From Gymnopus androsaceus JB14 (Eukaryota > Basidiomycota > Agaricomycetes > Agaricales > Omphalotaceae), in assembly GCA_009733575.1 (NCBI GenBank), contig ML769663.1, positions 16,909 to 80,908 on the forward strand: a stretch of 64,000 nt of DNA, written 5' to 3'. Made by a program: the position numbers and the translations under genes. Shown in pieces: positions 24,063-34,910 of the stretch. The notes under the pieces are model-generated. The model worked only from the letters and a program-made list of their open reading frames with translations. It searched no databases and was not told the DNA's origin. Positions within the stretch are counted from its first letter, which is position 1. Every line of letters starts with the position of its first letter.

Positions 24063-25015
24063 CATCAGCAAAAATGCTCTGGGCCTGAGATAGCCTAGGT
24101 AGCCTGGGTGACCTGAGATTACCCTATAGATCAACCTCAGGTAGCCTGGGCAACCTGGGTGACCAGGGCAACTCAGGTTAATGGAGACTACCCTCTAGGG
24201 TACCCTGAAGTCACTCCATAGGGCTAACCTGGGTGAACCTGAGGAAGCCTGAGGAAACCTGAGCAACCTGAGGTAACCTGAGACAGTCTGAAACTTGGTT
24301 TAATTTTATACAACCTAAAGAGCCTAAATAACCTCGGGTTTTAAGCTATTAAATATATAGATGTTCTGTAATCAAAAGCAGACATTCCACTTGCTTGATA
24401 AATCATCTATAGATCAAAGTTGTAAGTAATTGCGCGAAATAAGCGCCGAACTGCGTGGGCGCCTGTGAACTGCGTACAATCAAAAACCTGTTGATGGGGT
24501 CAAATCATATTCATCAAGAGTATAACAGATTACCTCCTAAGCTTGCTACACTTAAACATGAGTCTGAATAACTTCAGTGAGCTGTTCCGAGATGTAAGTT
24601 AAGGTCAATAAGATATTAAGAAGCTTCTTCGAATAAGAATACATTAAGTGAGTCCAATAAGAACAATGAAATAGTATAAGTTGAGCAACATTGAGTGATA
24701 AGACTAAGTATAAAGACAGGTGAATAATGAGATAACTAAGATGTTTTTTAGATACCACTACTTATGATAGGCACCCTCAGGCTACCTCAGGTTACCTCAG
24801 GTTGCTCAGGCTGCCTCAGGTTTACTCAGGTTCACTCAGGGTAGCTCAGGGTAGCTCAGGTTGACATAGGTTACCTATAACCACCTGAAAAGGCCAAGGA
24901 AAAAGGGATAAACCTGGATGACCTGGGCAGCCTAGGTGACCTAGGCTTCCTAGGTAGCCTAGGCACCCAAAGGAAAGCCTTTGATAACCCAGGGCCCAGA
25001 CCATTTTTGCTGATG
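24063..25015. mobile_element. Non-autonomous TIR element, CATCAGCAAAA family (copy with CCTGGGTGACC repeats)
   Basis: The left end CATCAGCAAAAATGCTCTGG and the right end (reverse complement CATCAGCAAAAATGGTCTGG) form inverted repeats. TG flanks both sides, as for copy 1. The subterminal zones are packed with short motifs such as AGCCTGGG, CCTGGGTGACC and CCTCAGGTTACC, reversed at the other end. There is no coding potential. Confidence 0.75.
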
Positions 25016-26809
25016 TGACAATGCTGATACGCTGATTTTTTGGCTAAAGCTGAAACTGTACAGAATTGATAATCCTAGATTCTGTATTATACTCAATATG
25101 GTTATACCGAGAACTATAGTGAGCCTGGGCTGATAGTTGAAGTCTATGGAGAGTCTATTGTACTCTAGAGATTTCAGAGTGATGGTACGCATTAATGGTA
25201 TCTCACTTAACTTTGTGAATGCATCTCGTTCCAAGTCCTATGCATTGTATGGTGTAGCAAGTCAAGCTCGGTGGATACCAAATTTGATGAGCAAGGCTAT
25301 TCCGAGCCCACATATAATTATTACTAGGCTAGACAATCAAAAGACATACCTGAGGGATTGAAGTTTCCAAGGCAGCACTTGATGCAGCCCAACGAGTTGG
25401 TTATACAAAATTTACAATGTTACTCTGCCGAGATGAAAACTCTTCAAGATGAAAGCTTGCCTAGGCAATCTCGTCGCAGAATGTCTGGTAACTCCGGCCC
25501 GGAGCTGCCGCGATGAATGGAAACATTCCCGCGATGTCACAAGTCTTTTGACTGAGATGATAAAAGCAACATGGATGACAGAATCATCTAGGCGAGCTAA
25601 ACTCTCCGAGACCAAATGTTGTACTAGCTGGATGCCCGAGGCTCCATTAGGACTCCGAGGCAAATGTAATTGATGGTGTGTTTTTGGGTTGTGTATTGCT
25701 AGAGGGTGCCAAGGTATACCTGCCGCGGCATCACCAATGCAGCCACCTGATCAACCTCATCGCAATCACTCTTAGAGCAAGGAATGACTAGGAATAATTC
25801 CTGTCCGAGCTTCAGTGTTGTTCCAAGATCCATGTGCCACAAAGCATCTAGGCTTGAGTCCACACGGAACTAGGCATAATGTCTAGCTCGCTATTGGCAA
25901 GGCAAAGATAGATATACTTCCGAGGGCTGTTCATGGAATGTTTTCGAACACCATAGAACTTCACCGAGTCATAAATTTGGAGGACCTGCACAGTTTCCAA
26001 GGCAAAAGAAAGTGACTCGAGTTCATCTAGGACCAAATTCCAAGCATTGCCATTCCGAGTTATGGATTTCCCCAAGATTATGTGTGCCGAGATGATTTAT
26101 TGAGGAAGATTATTTATTATTTTACATTTATGGACATGCCTTGATCTCTTTCATATTATTTCTTTGTTTTAGTATTTTTCTAAGATGTACCAGTATATAA
26201 GGGTAGCTACATTCTATGTGGCAATCCAAGTTAGACTTGATACCTGAAACACAGTTCTATCTTAGGACCTGTAGTGATTCATACACGCTCAGACGCGTCT
26301 GCATCGTCCTCTGCAACCTTTGAAACAGGTGGCCTTCTTGTAACCTTGATAATACTGAGGCTGTTCATTCTACTTCCCAGCTATTAAGTTGAGCATTCCT
26401 GGTTTTCATCTCAAAGAGAGGTCACATCAGTCTTAGGACTGCAGGTGGAGCCTAATGTGCACACCTCGATGAGCCCGTTGTTGATTAGGAAAGGTCTTGG
26501 ACCCAAGTGTCGGCTTGGTCTAGTTTTAGGGAGGAAGCTTCTTGGAGTGCACCAGAGGCTATAGCGGTATTAAAATAAACCCCTACAAGTTCTCGGAGGC
26601 GTATTTTAATACTAGCGACAAGTTGTCAGCCAGCCAAATATGCCCAGGGAACCCTAACCATAGTATGATAAGATGGGACCATATCTCGGGAACCAGGGGC
26701 CGTGGGAAAAACGGAAATGGCTACACCCCTTTATTTTTCTCCCTCTTTCTAGTGGTGCCTCCGCTTAATCCTAATCTAAAATTAGGATTATGACCAAATA
26801 TAGTAATAA

Positions 26810-26885
26810 GCACTGTTTTGGTCAGGTCTCGTTAGGGTAAGCACAAAGTGCTTACCCTAACATAGAGACCTGATCAAAACAGTGC
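26810..26885. repeat. Long hairpin inside the MITE
   Basis: Arms 26810-26844 and 26848-26885 are complementary (GCACTGTTTTG-TCAGGTCTC and GTTAGGGTAAGCAC with their complements), with a 3-nt loop and one 3-nt bulge. Confidence 0.85.
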
Positions 26886-26904
26886 CAAACAAACAGTGAA
26901 CATT

Positions 26905-27030
26905 GGTTAGGGTTAGGGTGGTTAGGGTTTAGGGGTTGAGGATAATAATGGGGGTGTGGGGGCTTGCCCCCACTGTTAAAATATTAATCAGGGTTAGGGT
27001 TAGGATGCAAGGTAGGGCTAGGGTTGGGTG
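26905..27030 (+). repeat. Interstitial telomere-like TTAGGG runs
   Basis: Degenerate GGTTAGGGTTAGGGTGGTTA and TTAGGGTTTAGGGG, with further GGGTTAGGGTTAGG at about 26991. TTAGGG is the usual basidiomycete telomere unit. Here it lies inside a MITE rather than at a chromosome end. Confidence 0.6.
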
Positions 27031-27745
27031 CAGGTGACCTACACAAGCATGGGAAAAGTGTCCGTTTTTTCCCACGGGCTCTCGTTCTCTCTGTATCAAT
27101 ATTTCTTTTCTAGGTAAAAGCTGTGCTGACAACTTGTTCCAAATATTAAAATATGCCTCCGAGAACTTGTCAGGGTTTATTTTAATACTGCTAATGAACC
27201 AGCTGTGGAGTGTTACCTAGCTTTACCAACAGATTCTACCCCTTGCCTGCTCTTTGCTGAGTGTGTTAAAAACGCCTACTTGAGTGACTTGCGTGGCGGT
27301 CGTATAAGCTTGTTAGGTAACTCGTGGGATTCCCTGAGAGTTGGAGTATCATTGCGCGGCAATGTAAAGGCTCCCGAGATATGCAAAGTTGTTTGTTGAG
27401 TTGGTGTACTTGACCCGTGCTTTGGTGTTTCACCCCGAGATACGCAAGGTCGTTCGTTGAGTCGGCGTACTTGACCTGTGCTTTGGTGTTTGCTTTCCCC
27501 TCAATTAGTTCAGCATGTCGTCGTATGTTAGTTGGCTTTTCAAAACCTCCCTCCAAATATAAAACCTTGTTCATCTTGCACTGTCTGTGCCAACTGTCAA
27601 GTGCTTTTCTCTTCGAATCAATTAGTAGTTGAGGGAACCTTCGACAACCTCCTTCCTCACATTAAATTAAACCTTTTGGATTGTATCTGATTGGGGTGAT
27701 TGTTGTTTGGTCGGTTTTCATACCTAGCACAAATCTAACTCATCA

Positions 27746-29569
27746 ATGCATCCACAAACAACACAATGATCAATGAGCTCCAGAAGCTCCTTCCAAATTT
27801 TAGGGGGAGGTGTGGTCTGTTCGGTGCATGGCACACACAGTTAACTTGGCTGCAAAAGGGATTCTTCACCCGTTTGAGGTGAAGAAGAGCAAAAATGGTA
27901 AGGATGACAATGATGACAACCACGCAGGTGCTGGCCTTGTCAATGAGCTTGAGATAGAGGAACTCAGGAACTGCAGGCAGAGATCCATGATCTAGAAGAG
28001 AATGGTGTCTGCGATAACGACGATGACGACGGGTTTGTGGATGTGCTTGCAGAGATGACAGTTGTGGAGAAGGAGGAGTGGGCAGTAGCAGTCATGCCTC
28101 TCTGCAATGCGCTTGTCAAAGTAAGTTTGTTGGAACACTTACCAATCGAATTGGTTTCCACAAGATTCCAGAAATGGAAATTTGTGAAGTTTGTGAATCT
28201 CCTTTTAGAAACCTTGGTGGATACCAATTCGATTGGTACCATCCGATTTAGGAATGCTTACCAACCTGCACTGTAGACTCGGTGCATCTCCTTCAAGGTT
28301 ATCAACTCACCCACCATCCTCCTTCCCTCCTGGTGTAAAGCTGTTGCTGGGTCTGCCTTTCACAATCGGACCCTTCCGCGGGACGTCTCGACCTGTTGGA
28401 ACTCGACGTACAACATGCTTGCAGCCTTCATCAAAATGAAGGAATACGTTGATATATTTCTGGACTCTTCATCAAATGGTTTAACGCAATATTTACTTAC
28501 TTACGGATACCGAATGGAAAGCTGTCAAAGATTTGGTATATGCGTTGAAGGTATGCATACTTTTCATTTATATTGTCCTCTTCTAACTTATCTTGCTCAA
28601 CAGTCTCTGAAAGATGCTACCGAATTTTTCTCCTTGAACTTGCCAAACATTTCAGCAGTTATTCCTGCTATGGATCAGCTGGACGAAAATTTTGCTGTTG
28701 GGATTCTTGACAACCATATTCTATCTGCGCCTCTTCGACATGCCGTATCCATCGGAAAGCAGACAATAAACAAGTACTATGAGCTGTCCGATAGCTCTGA
28801 TATTTACCAAATCTCTATGGGTAAGTCGATTGTCTTTCTTTCGCTTTTTGTCTTCTCACTCAGATATCTGAAGTTCTCCATCCTTCCTATAAAACCACCT
28901 ACTTTACATGACTTAATTGGAGTGACAGCTGGATCAATGAGGCACTTTGAATTACTCATGATGCTTGGCAGCGCTATAAACCAACAGGGAACATTGGTGT
29001 AAATGACTCTCGTAGCCCAGGTCCTTCAGTGAGTAACCCATTAGAGCTTTTTCATTTACTCACTTATAATTTGTTCTTACTTCTAGATTCCATCAACATC
29101 GACATCCAAAAACTCATTTGCAATGCATATTCGTGCACAAGTCAATATGGCCATGCCAGATGTTTCAGTAGATGAGCTTGAACACTATTTGAAGGATAGA
29201 GTTGTACCTACGGAAAACCCTCTGGAGTGGTGGCTTATGAACCGTAAGGTGTATCCCAACTTATTGAAACTCGGCGTTTCCATTCATTTGGTCATGGGTA
29301 TGTCTTCTTCCTATGTCACTCATATATTATTTCTTACAAGTTATATAGCATCTACTGTCTCTGTCGAACGCTCCTTTTCTCGTGGTCGAATCCTTATATC
29401 TCATTTGCGCAATCGCCTTCGCTCAAACACCATTCGCGCTTTGATGTGTTTTGGGGATTGGTCACAACTTGATCTATTTACGCCGCAGGAGCTCGAGGGA
29501 ATGCTAAAAGAGGGTGATAGTGATGAGGACAATGACACTTTTGTAGATGATGAGATTCTCATAGTTTAA
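27746..29569 (+). pseudogene. hAT transposase, 3' half (catalytic domain and dimerisation domain)
   Basis: Resumes at NASTNNTMINELQKLLPNF, then after a one-base shift VRCMAHTVNLAAKGILHPFE, the conserved RCxxH region. A second shift occurs near 27965. An intron (28121 to about 28275) joins NALVK to TRCISFKVINSPTILLPSW. DVSTCWNSTYNMLAAFIKM has Cys where the family usually has Arg. The C-terminal hAT dimerisation region reads WWLMNRKVYPNLLKL and STVSVERSFSRGRILISHLR, then RNRLRSNTIRALMCF, ending in an acidic tail at 29569. Together with 22679-24062 this makes one transposase gene, now inactive from insertions and frameshifts. Confidence 0.75.
28139..28239. repeat. Small inverted-repeat insertion within a hAT intron
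   Basis: TACCAATCGAATTGG...TCCAC near 28139 pairs with its complement near 28214-28239. About 100 bp in total, it is contained in the intron between NALVK and TRCISFK and leaves splicing signals intact. Confidence 0.5.
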
Positions 29570-29639
29570 TCATGTACCATTTAGAGATATAAGTAGTTAT
29601 GAATGCTGTCTCTGCGTCAAATTTTGCTACACTGAAAGT

Positions 29640-29760
29640 CTCGGGATAACCCGAACCCGATTTGGGCGGGAAACCCGGATCCGACTGGTCGGAAACGGGT
29701 CACAGGCTGGGTTCGGGTCGGATTGAGATTTTTTAACCCGAACCCAACCCGAAACCATCA
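29640..29760. repeat. ACCCGAACCC-rich segment, possible hAT end
   Basis: GC-rich direct and inverted GGGTTCGGGT / ACCCGAACCC motifs downstream of the transposase stop. It could be the 3' terminal region of the hAT element, but no matching left end was found. Confidence 0.3.
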
Positions 29761-29914
29761 CTAAGCACAGGTCCTCAGCTTGCTGGTCAAGATCCCCCTC
29801 TTCAGTTCCATGATTTGGAGGTAAATTTTGGGTAAATTTGCTTTTCTGTTCTTGTTTATTTTTGATCAATTTTTTGAGTACAGCTAGTATCAATATGCAT
29901 TTTTACAATTTCTT

Positions 29915-30751
29915 CATCAGCAAAACCTGGGTAATGGCCATAGAGGCCCTAGCAATCTATAGCAAGCCATAGCATGTCATAGTGGCCATAGTGCTATGGC
30001 TTGCTATGAGCTCCTATGAGATTACCAAATGCTTGAGCCAGCTGTTATTCTCTCCTGCCAATGCTATATAAGAATCAACACACTGTTGTCAAAACTTCCC
30101 TGACTTCTTCCATGTTTTCCAAGCTGATTCAGTGTTGTGATAGATGATATGGCATCACTCGAGGAGAAGAACAACAACAAGTAAATTCCGGGTTGTCCTG
30201 CTTGGTGGCGGTAAGCAAGGACAATTGGATGTGGATGCATCCATTGACTAAAGCTTATATACAGTTATATAGGGGTAGATAACGGAACAATGAGCTTCCG
30301 AGCTCAACAACCAAATATGAAATCCAACATTCAGAGCCTCCTTAGTTCATAAATTCTTGTTAAGTCTCTAATTAAGCATTGGTAGTACATACTAGTACCA
30401 TTGTACTACTAAGTAGTAGTTTTATTACACTATTATCTTAATATCTTAAGTCTTAGTATGTAGTACTACCAGATATTACCATGAGTGCAACAATATATGA
30501 TTTTATTATAATTATCTCAGTCTCACTCAAGAAGAACATTAATTCAAGCAGCCATATAGATAGTTTTGAATTGGACCCCACCCTGACAGATAATGATCCC
30601 ATGAAATCTATAGTAACCCATAGCAATCCATAGCAGCCCATAGCAGTCCATAGCTCTGGATAGATGGTGACCTTGATATGGGTGCCATGGGTACTATGAG
30701 CACTGGACAGTGCTGGATAGTGCTGTCCAGTACACCCAGGTTTTGCTGATG
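29915..30751. mobile_element. Non-autonomous TIR element, CATCAGCAAAACCTGGGT family (copy with CCATAGCA repeats)
   Basis: The ends CATCAGCAAAACCTGGGT and their exact complement at the right mark an 837-bp element. Subterminal arrays of CCATAG/CTATGG motifs (for example ATCCATAGCAGCCCATAGCA) occur at both ends in inverted orientation. Unlike the other two copies it is not flanked by matching TG dinucleotides (TT and AC), so the ends may come from different insertions or have drifted. Confidence 0.7.
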
Positions 30752-30780
30752 ACTGTATTTTAGTCCTAGGTTTAGTTGGC

Positions 30781-31476
30781 ATGATTTGCACAGTACCACT
30801 TGGTGTGAGTGACCATCTCAGGCTCTATCACAAACCTCATACTCACCTTGTATTACCATCACCACAGGAAACATCTGTGCATGTACTAGCTCGAAAAGTT
30901 GAAACCCAATCCCCTCACAATGTCGTAAAAGTCCCTCCTTCCCCAGCCATTGCCAAACCTAAAGTCGCTCCCACAGCCGAGACCAAAGGCGAAGCCAAAA
31001 AACCTCCCGATGATAAAGCTCTCAGCAAACCCATAGGCAAACCCAAAGAATCTGTAGTTGACATTAGATTCGCATCCAGAGCCGAACTCCAAAGCGCAAC
31101 ACCCGGTGCTATGCCTACCAAATGCACTGCTGCTCAACGGCCCATTCATACCAACGCGGTCTTGGACCTCATGAAAGCTGCAACAAAGCAACTCGAATTA
31201 GTAGTGCCCAATATCATTTTCACAAGCCAGAATGACTACAACTGTGTCACGGGTCCTGGAGCAGGATATGGAATGGTTCTATTCTATATCACAGTGAGGG
31301 TAACGGGAGGGGAAAATGCACATCCGCAGGGTGCAGGGGAACCGCTTATGTGTCGAGGGGAGATGGCCAAACGCCCGGGGTCAGATAGTCGCTCCGGGCG
31401 ACCACAGGTTCAAGTCTATCCTGAATTGGGCGAAGGAAGTGGCCATGGCAGTGGTATTTCTGTTGTAGCACGGTAG
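30781..31476 (+). CDS. Uncertain open frame, Lys/Pro/Ala-rich
   Basis: An open frame of about 230 codons immediately right of the TIR element. It has a low-complexity Lys-Pro-Ala segment (VAPTAETKGEAKKPPDDKA), then VLDLMKAATKQLELVVPN. No family, signal peptide or clear splice sites are seen. It may be the tail of a gene cut by the element. Confidence that it is translated is low. Confidence 0.25.
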   Translation: MICTVPLGVSDHLRLYHKPHTHLVLPSPQETSVHVLARKVETQSPHNVVKVPPSPAIAKPKVAPTAETKGEAKKPPDDKALSKPIGKPKESVVDIRFASRAELQSATPGAMPTKCTAAQRPIHTNAVLDLMKAATKQLELVVPNIIFTSQNDYNCVTGPGAGYGMVLFYITVRVTGGENAHPQGAGEPLMCRGEMAKRPGSDSRSGRPQVQVYPELGEGSGHGSGISVVAR

Positions 31477-31829
31477 CCAACGATCAGTCGAATAATGCTG
31501 GGGGCGTTCTCTCAGCCGTGCACCATCCCCGCAATCACCAAGAACTGTACTACTGTGTCGACGGTGATAGCAAGTCACAACATCCATCCAACTATTATAA
31601 TACGTACATCCGCATGTACATATATCGTTAATCGAGTAGCGTAGCCAATTGGACCTTAGCCTAAATATAAATTCTTGGATGATACTGCCAGTAGTGAACT
31701 CGATGACATTCGATGGACGACTTGGACTTACCGGGAGTGCATGCACTACGTATCGAAGGGAACCGTACTAGGTTGTACACAATGTTTTTTTTGGGTATAT
31801 CCACATGATACATTGACAGTTGTACTTCA

Positions 31830-33683
31830 CTAGTTATTACAAGCACTGAACAGCTCCGACCCAGTTCCGATCGTCGTATTGACATCTATAGGCAAAAAGT
31901 GAGTAAATGAGTTGAGCAAAACGGAACACACGAAAAACAATGACAAAGAAAAAAGCGATAGCTAGCTAGCTCGCATGATCAAAGAGACATAAACTCACAA
32001 TCGAAAAAGTCTTCAACAGGGATCATATCCAGCACTCCACTGCTGTTGGTTCCGAGAGGAAGGGACGTCTCCATAGGTTGCCCGTTCCAGAGGACTCGGA
32101 GAAAAAAGTTTGAGGTCGACGAGTCCGAGGATGAGGCAGAAGACGATTTTTCATACAACTCGTATATCACTTCGGAACCCCTGCGTCGGAGGATATAGAT
32201 TATGTATTGGTCACGGACATGGGCAAAGCCACTCACATTCCCGGCCAAACCATTTCTGAAATTTGCATGAAGCCAAGAAGGGGAGCGATGGATCCGTCGT
32301 GGGCGACCTAAGAAAATGATTAGTATAAGGTAAGTGTATGGTTGGACTCAAAACGTACATTATGGAAGTATTTGACCTGTTAAATGAAGTGACCGAATGA
32401 GTAATGAGTAACAAACAGACACCAAAAGTCATGGATGTTCACCTCACTCTTCCCTTGCACCACATCCATCAAGTGCGCTGTCAGCTCCAAAACCCAGGCT
32501 CCATAATGCAAAGCACTATACTGCGTCGACTCCTCCGCATCTCGATAATAGAACGAATACTCGTAGTTTCCTAGTCGATAGACTTCATCGGCCTCGTCTT
32601 GAGTGACGCAAATCGTGGTATCGTTTACACTGCATGGGAGAGGCTTGGAGTGACATTGTTTGGCACTGAGGTTGTCATAGTAACTGCGAGCAAATACCAT
32701 TACTTAGATTGGCTGATGAAAGCTAGCACTGAACGAAGGTGCTCACTGATCAAAACTAGTATGCCATCCTGCTGTATCATCCAATGGAATTCCCGACACA
32801 TTATCCAACTGTTCATACAATCCCAACGCATCCGTCAAGTGCAAAGTCCAATTCGCACTATCCGTGGTATATTCCGTGAAGAGCGAATTCGCATTGGGAC
32901 AGTTATACACTGGTTCCAAAGAATCATACGTATCAGACTGGATTAAAGCAGCAACATCGTTAGTATCAGGGAACAAAGCACGTAAAAGACCTCCAGCGAC
33001 TTGGGAGGTGATGACGTTGTTTGTGACACGGATTTGGAAGGTGGATGGAGAGAGAGTTGTTGAGATTCCTAGACGCGAGGCGTAGACGGAACGGAGATCG
33101 GAACCGTGGTTGTACGAGTCGTTAATGCCTCCAGTTGTGATTTGGGGGAAAGCGCAGTTGCTACCCACAAAACCAGGACCAACACTATCTGTCCAAGGAT
33201 TGTTGGGGTTCGTGTAGGCAGCTGAGCGAGAAATAAGTACTCTTCCCTTTGCACACATCTTTCAAACTACTCACCCCATTGGACTACAGTGGGATCGCTA
33301 GTAATACCGACAGGTCCCTTTCCGTATACGACTGGACCTTCGCCTGTACAATCCCAAGTGATATCTTCGATGAAAAAGGTGTTGGTGTTGTAGGGAGTGC
33401 GTTTATGATGTCGCTGAATGACTTCAATGTATTTGAGCGTGTATTCTTCCGAGGGCGTAACATATTCGGTCGTCCTGACATGAGGCATGTTGCACCAGTT
33501 GTATGTCGTACTATAAGGCAACGAAGCTGGGGTTATGGAAGAGTTGAATATCCCTGGAGCGCCGGTTCCATTTAATACAAAGGTGAGATTGTTCAAGTTG
33601 GTTGATTTGGGCGGGTAATGGATTACATTGACTGTGGCCTGGGTGAAAGTGGTGAGTGCGAGGACGAGCGTGAAGGGGATCAT
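31830..33683 (-). CDS. Histidine acid phosphatase family protein, secreted
   Basis: A branch-2 histidine phosphatase, which hydrolyses phosphate monoesters through a phosphohistidine intermediate. The ATG at 33683 starts MIPFTLVLALTTFTQATVNV, a probable signal peptide. The catalytic loop is VIQRHHKRTPYNTNTFF, an RHGxRxP-type motif with His in the Gly position. About seven exons join with short GT-AG introns: VQW/AAYTNPNNPWTDS, SFDH/YYDNLSAKQC, GKSE/VKYFHN and VAHDGSIAPLLGFMQISEMV. The last of these carries the conserved HD proton-donor motif. M/GSEVIYELYEKS follows, and then DYVNTTIGTGSELFSACNN before TAG at 31830. Multiple N-glycosylation-like NxT/S sites and cysteines fit an extracellular enzyme of about 480 residues. 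No disruption is seen. Confidence 0.85.
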
Positions 33684-34910
33684 GGTGGCTGGTATCCCTG
33701 GCTTCTCTGTGGGTGGCGGTTAATCATATATATACGCACATGCATGACCGTCAGAAAGAGTGAATAAAACGCACGTGGAACGTGTGTCGGTTTCCGCGGT
33801 CGGTTCGGCGCCGCATCCGCCCGCTCTCTCTTGCTCAACAACTGACCATACGTGCATTTCTTCAGTCTACCCTTGAGCTTGAGGAGCAGCGCCGCCCTTC
33901 GTAGCTGAGCCATGCCCGAACGTGCAACTCGAAAACCAAGGCCTTCGGGATATAAACTACTTGCCTTGAAACCACCTGCTCCTATACCCCTTGATACAAT
34001 CGCGAACAGATACTGATTACAGTCAACGTACCACAAGGATAAGGATTGGAACGTGCATCGCTTGCTATACCTGTACTTGTCAACGGTGGCGAGATACTCA
34101 TCTAGAAATATCCATCAGCGAGTCACAAGCGAAATCCATGAGACTTGCTGTACTATTTGAGACGGTCTGAGCTGGATGAAAGATTGGCTCCTGAAATCCT
34201 GGTAGCAAGAGATTGGCCGAGAGACCAAAAGAAAAGATGGTAGACCTCAAGAGATTAGTGTTATGGGAGATACCAGTGGTCGATACGCAGACTCGTCAGA
34301 ACCGAGTGAAGCCCTTACTAGAGATCTGATTCAATTGAGCTAACGATACGAGTAGGACCTCTGAATCCATTCGTCGACTCTACATGCTCATCACCAAAGC
34401 TTGCGTGAATCTTGCTCGTTTGTAACAGAATTTGCACTGAAGAATCAGCTTGTGAGGAATAGAAACGCGACGGTTGTAAATGTGGAAGCTCACGCTTGTG
34501 GATGGCTAAAATGTCGCGTTTCTGTGGCAGTTCCGACGCGTCGCAGGAAATTGTCCGTAAAGCACTATTCAAGAGCTCAAGACGCGTAGTCGAGCGAAGT
34601 TTTGTCTCTTAATGATTAGTTTCTTATCTGAAATGACGCGTCAGGAGGTGCATGTTCAGGAGTAGGCGCTCATTATTTAGCGCGCGGTTGTAGCTTTGTC
34701 GGTCCTACAGTACATATGCTTCTGCCGCTTGATTTTTCGACTTTTATCAAACATCAAACGTGCATTCAAACAACTTGAACTCTCCAGAAATCTATTTCCA
34801 TCACCTCAGAAGAGCAGTCACAAGCAAAATCTATGCCGTCAATAGGACCTCCGTATAAGTACTACTCGGTCAACTTTGACAACCCTTCTTTCCCTCAGCT
34901 CACGCCATCA
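33684..34910. other. Intergenic between divergent phosphatase and PLC-like genes
   Basis: Shared upstream region. A TATA-like 'atatata' lies at about 33726, before the phosphatase start. No gene is supported. Confidence 0.4.

Larger units (their letters stand above)
26564..27191. mobile_element. Nested MITE with about 70-bp TIRs and TA target duplication
   Basis: The left end GCGGTATTAAAATAAACCCC and the right end are inverted repeats for about 70 bp, including AAGTTCTCGGAGG and ACAAGTTGTCAGC, and are bounded by TA on both sides (26562-26563 and 27192-27193). The TA duplication suggests cross-mobilisation by a Tc1/mariner-type transposase. It contains a long hairpin and telomere-like runs. 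Confidence 0.8.
25025..27745. mobile_element. 2.7-kb TG...CA insertion, probably a solo LTR or non-coding LTR-element remnant
   Basis: Inserted in the hAT gene only 7 bp beyond the preceding element's TG duplication. It begins TGATACGCTG and ends ACTCATCA, flanked by ATGC on both sides (25021-25024 and 27746-27749). TG...CA ends plus a short duplication are typical of LTR elements. No gag or pol frame is seen, and a TATA-like GTATATAAG occurs at about 26193. A nested MITE accounts for 628 bp. Whether this is a solo LTR or a short non-autonomous LTR element cannot be told without other copies. Confidence 0.55.

Noticed and set aside
25025..27745. Complete LTR retrotransposon
   Set aside because: No internal direct long repeats and no gag or pol frame were found; only TG...CA ends and a 4-bp duplication support an LTR origin.
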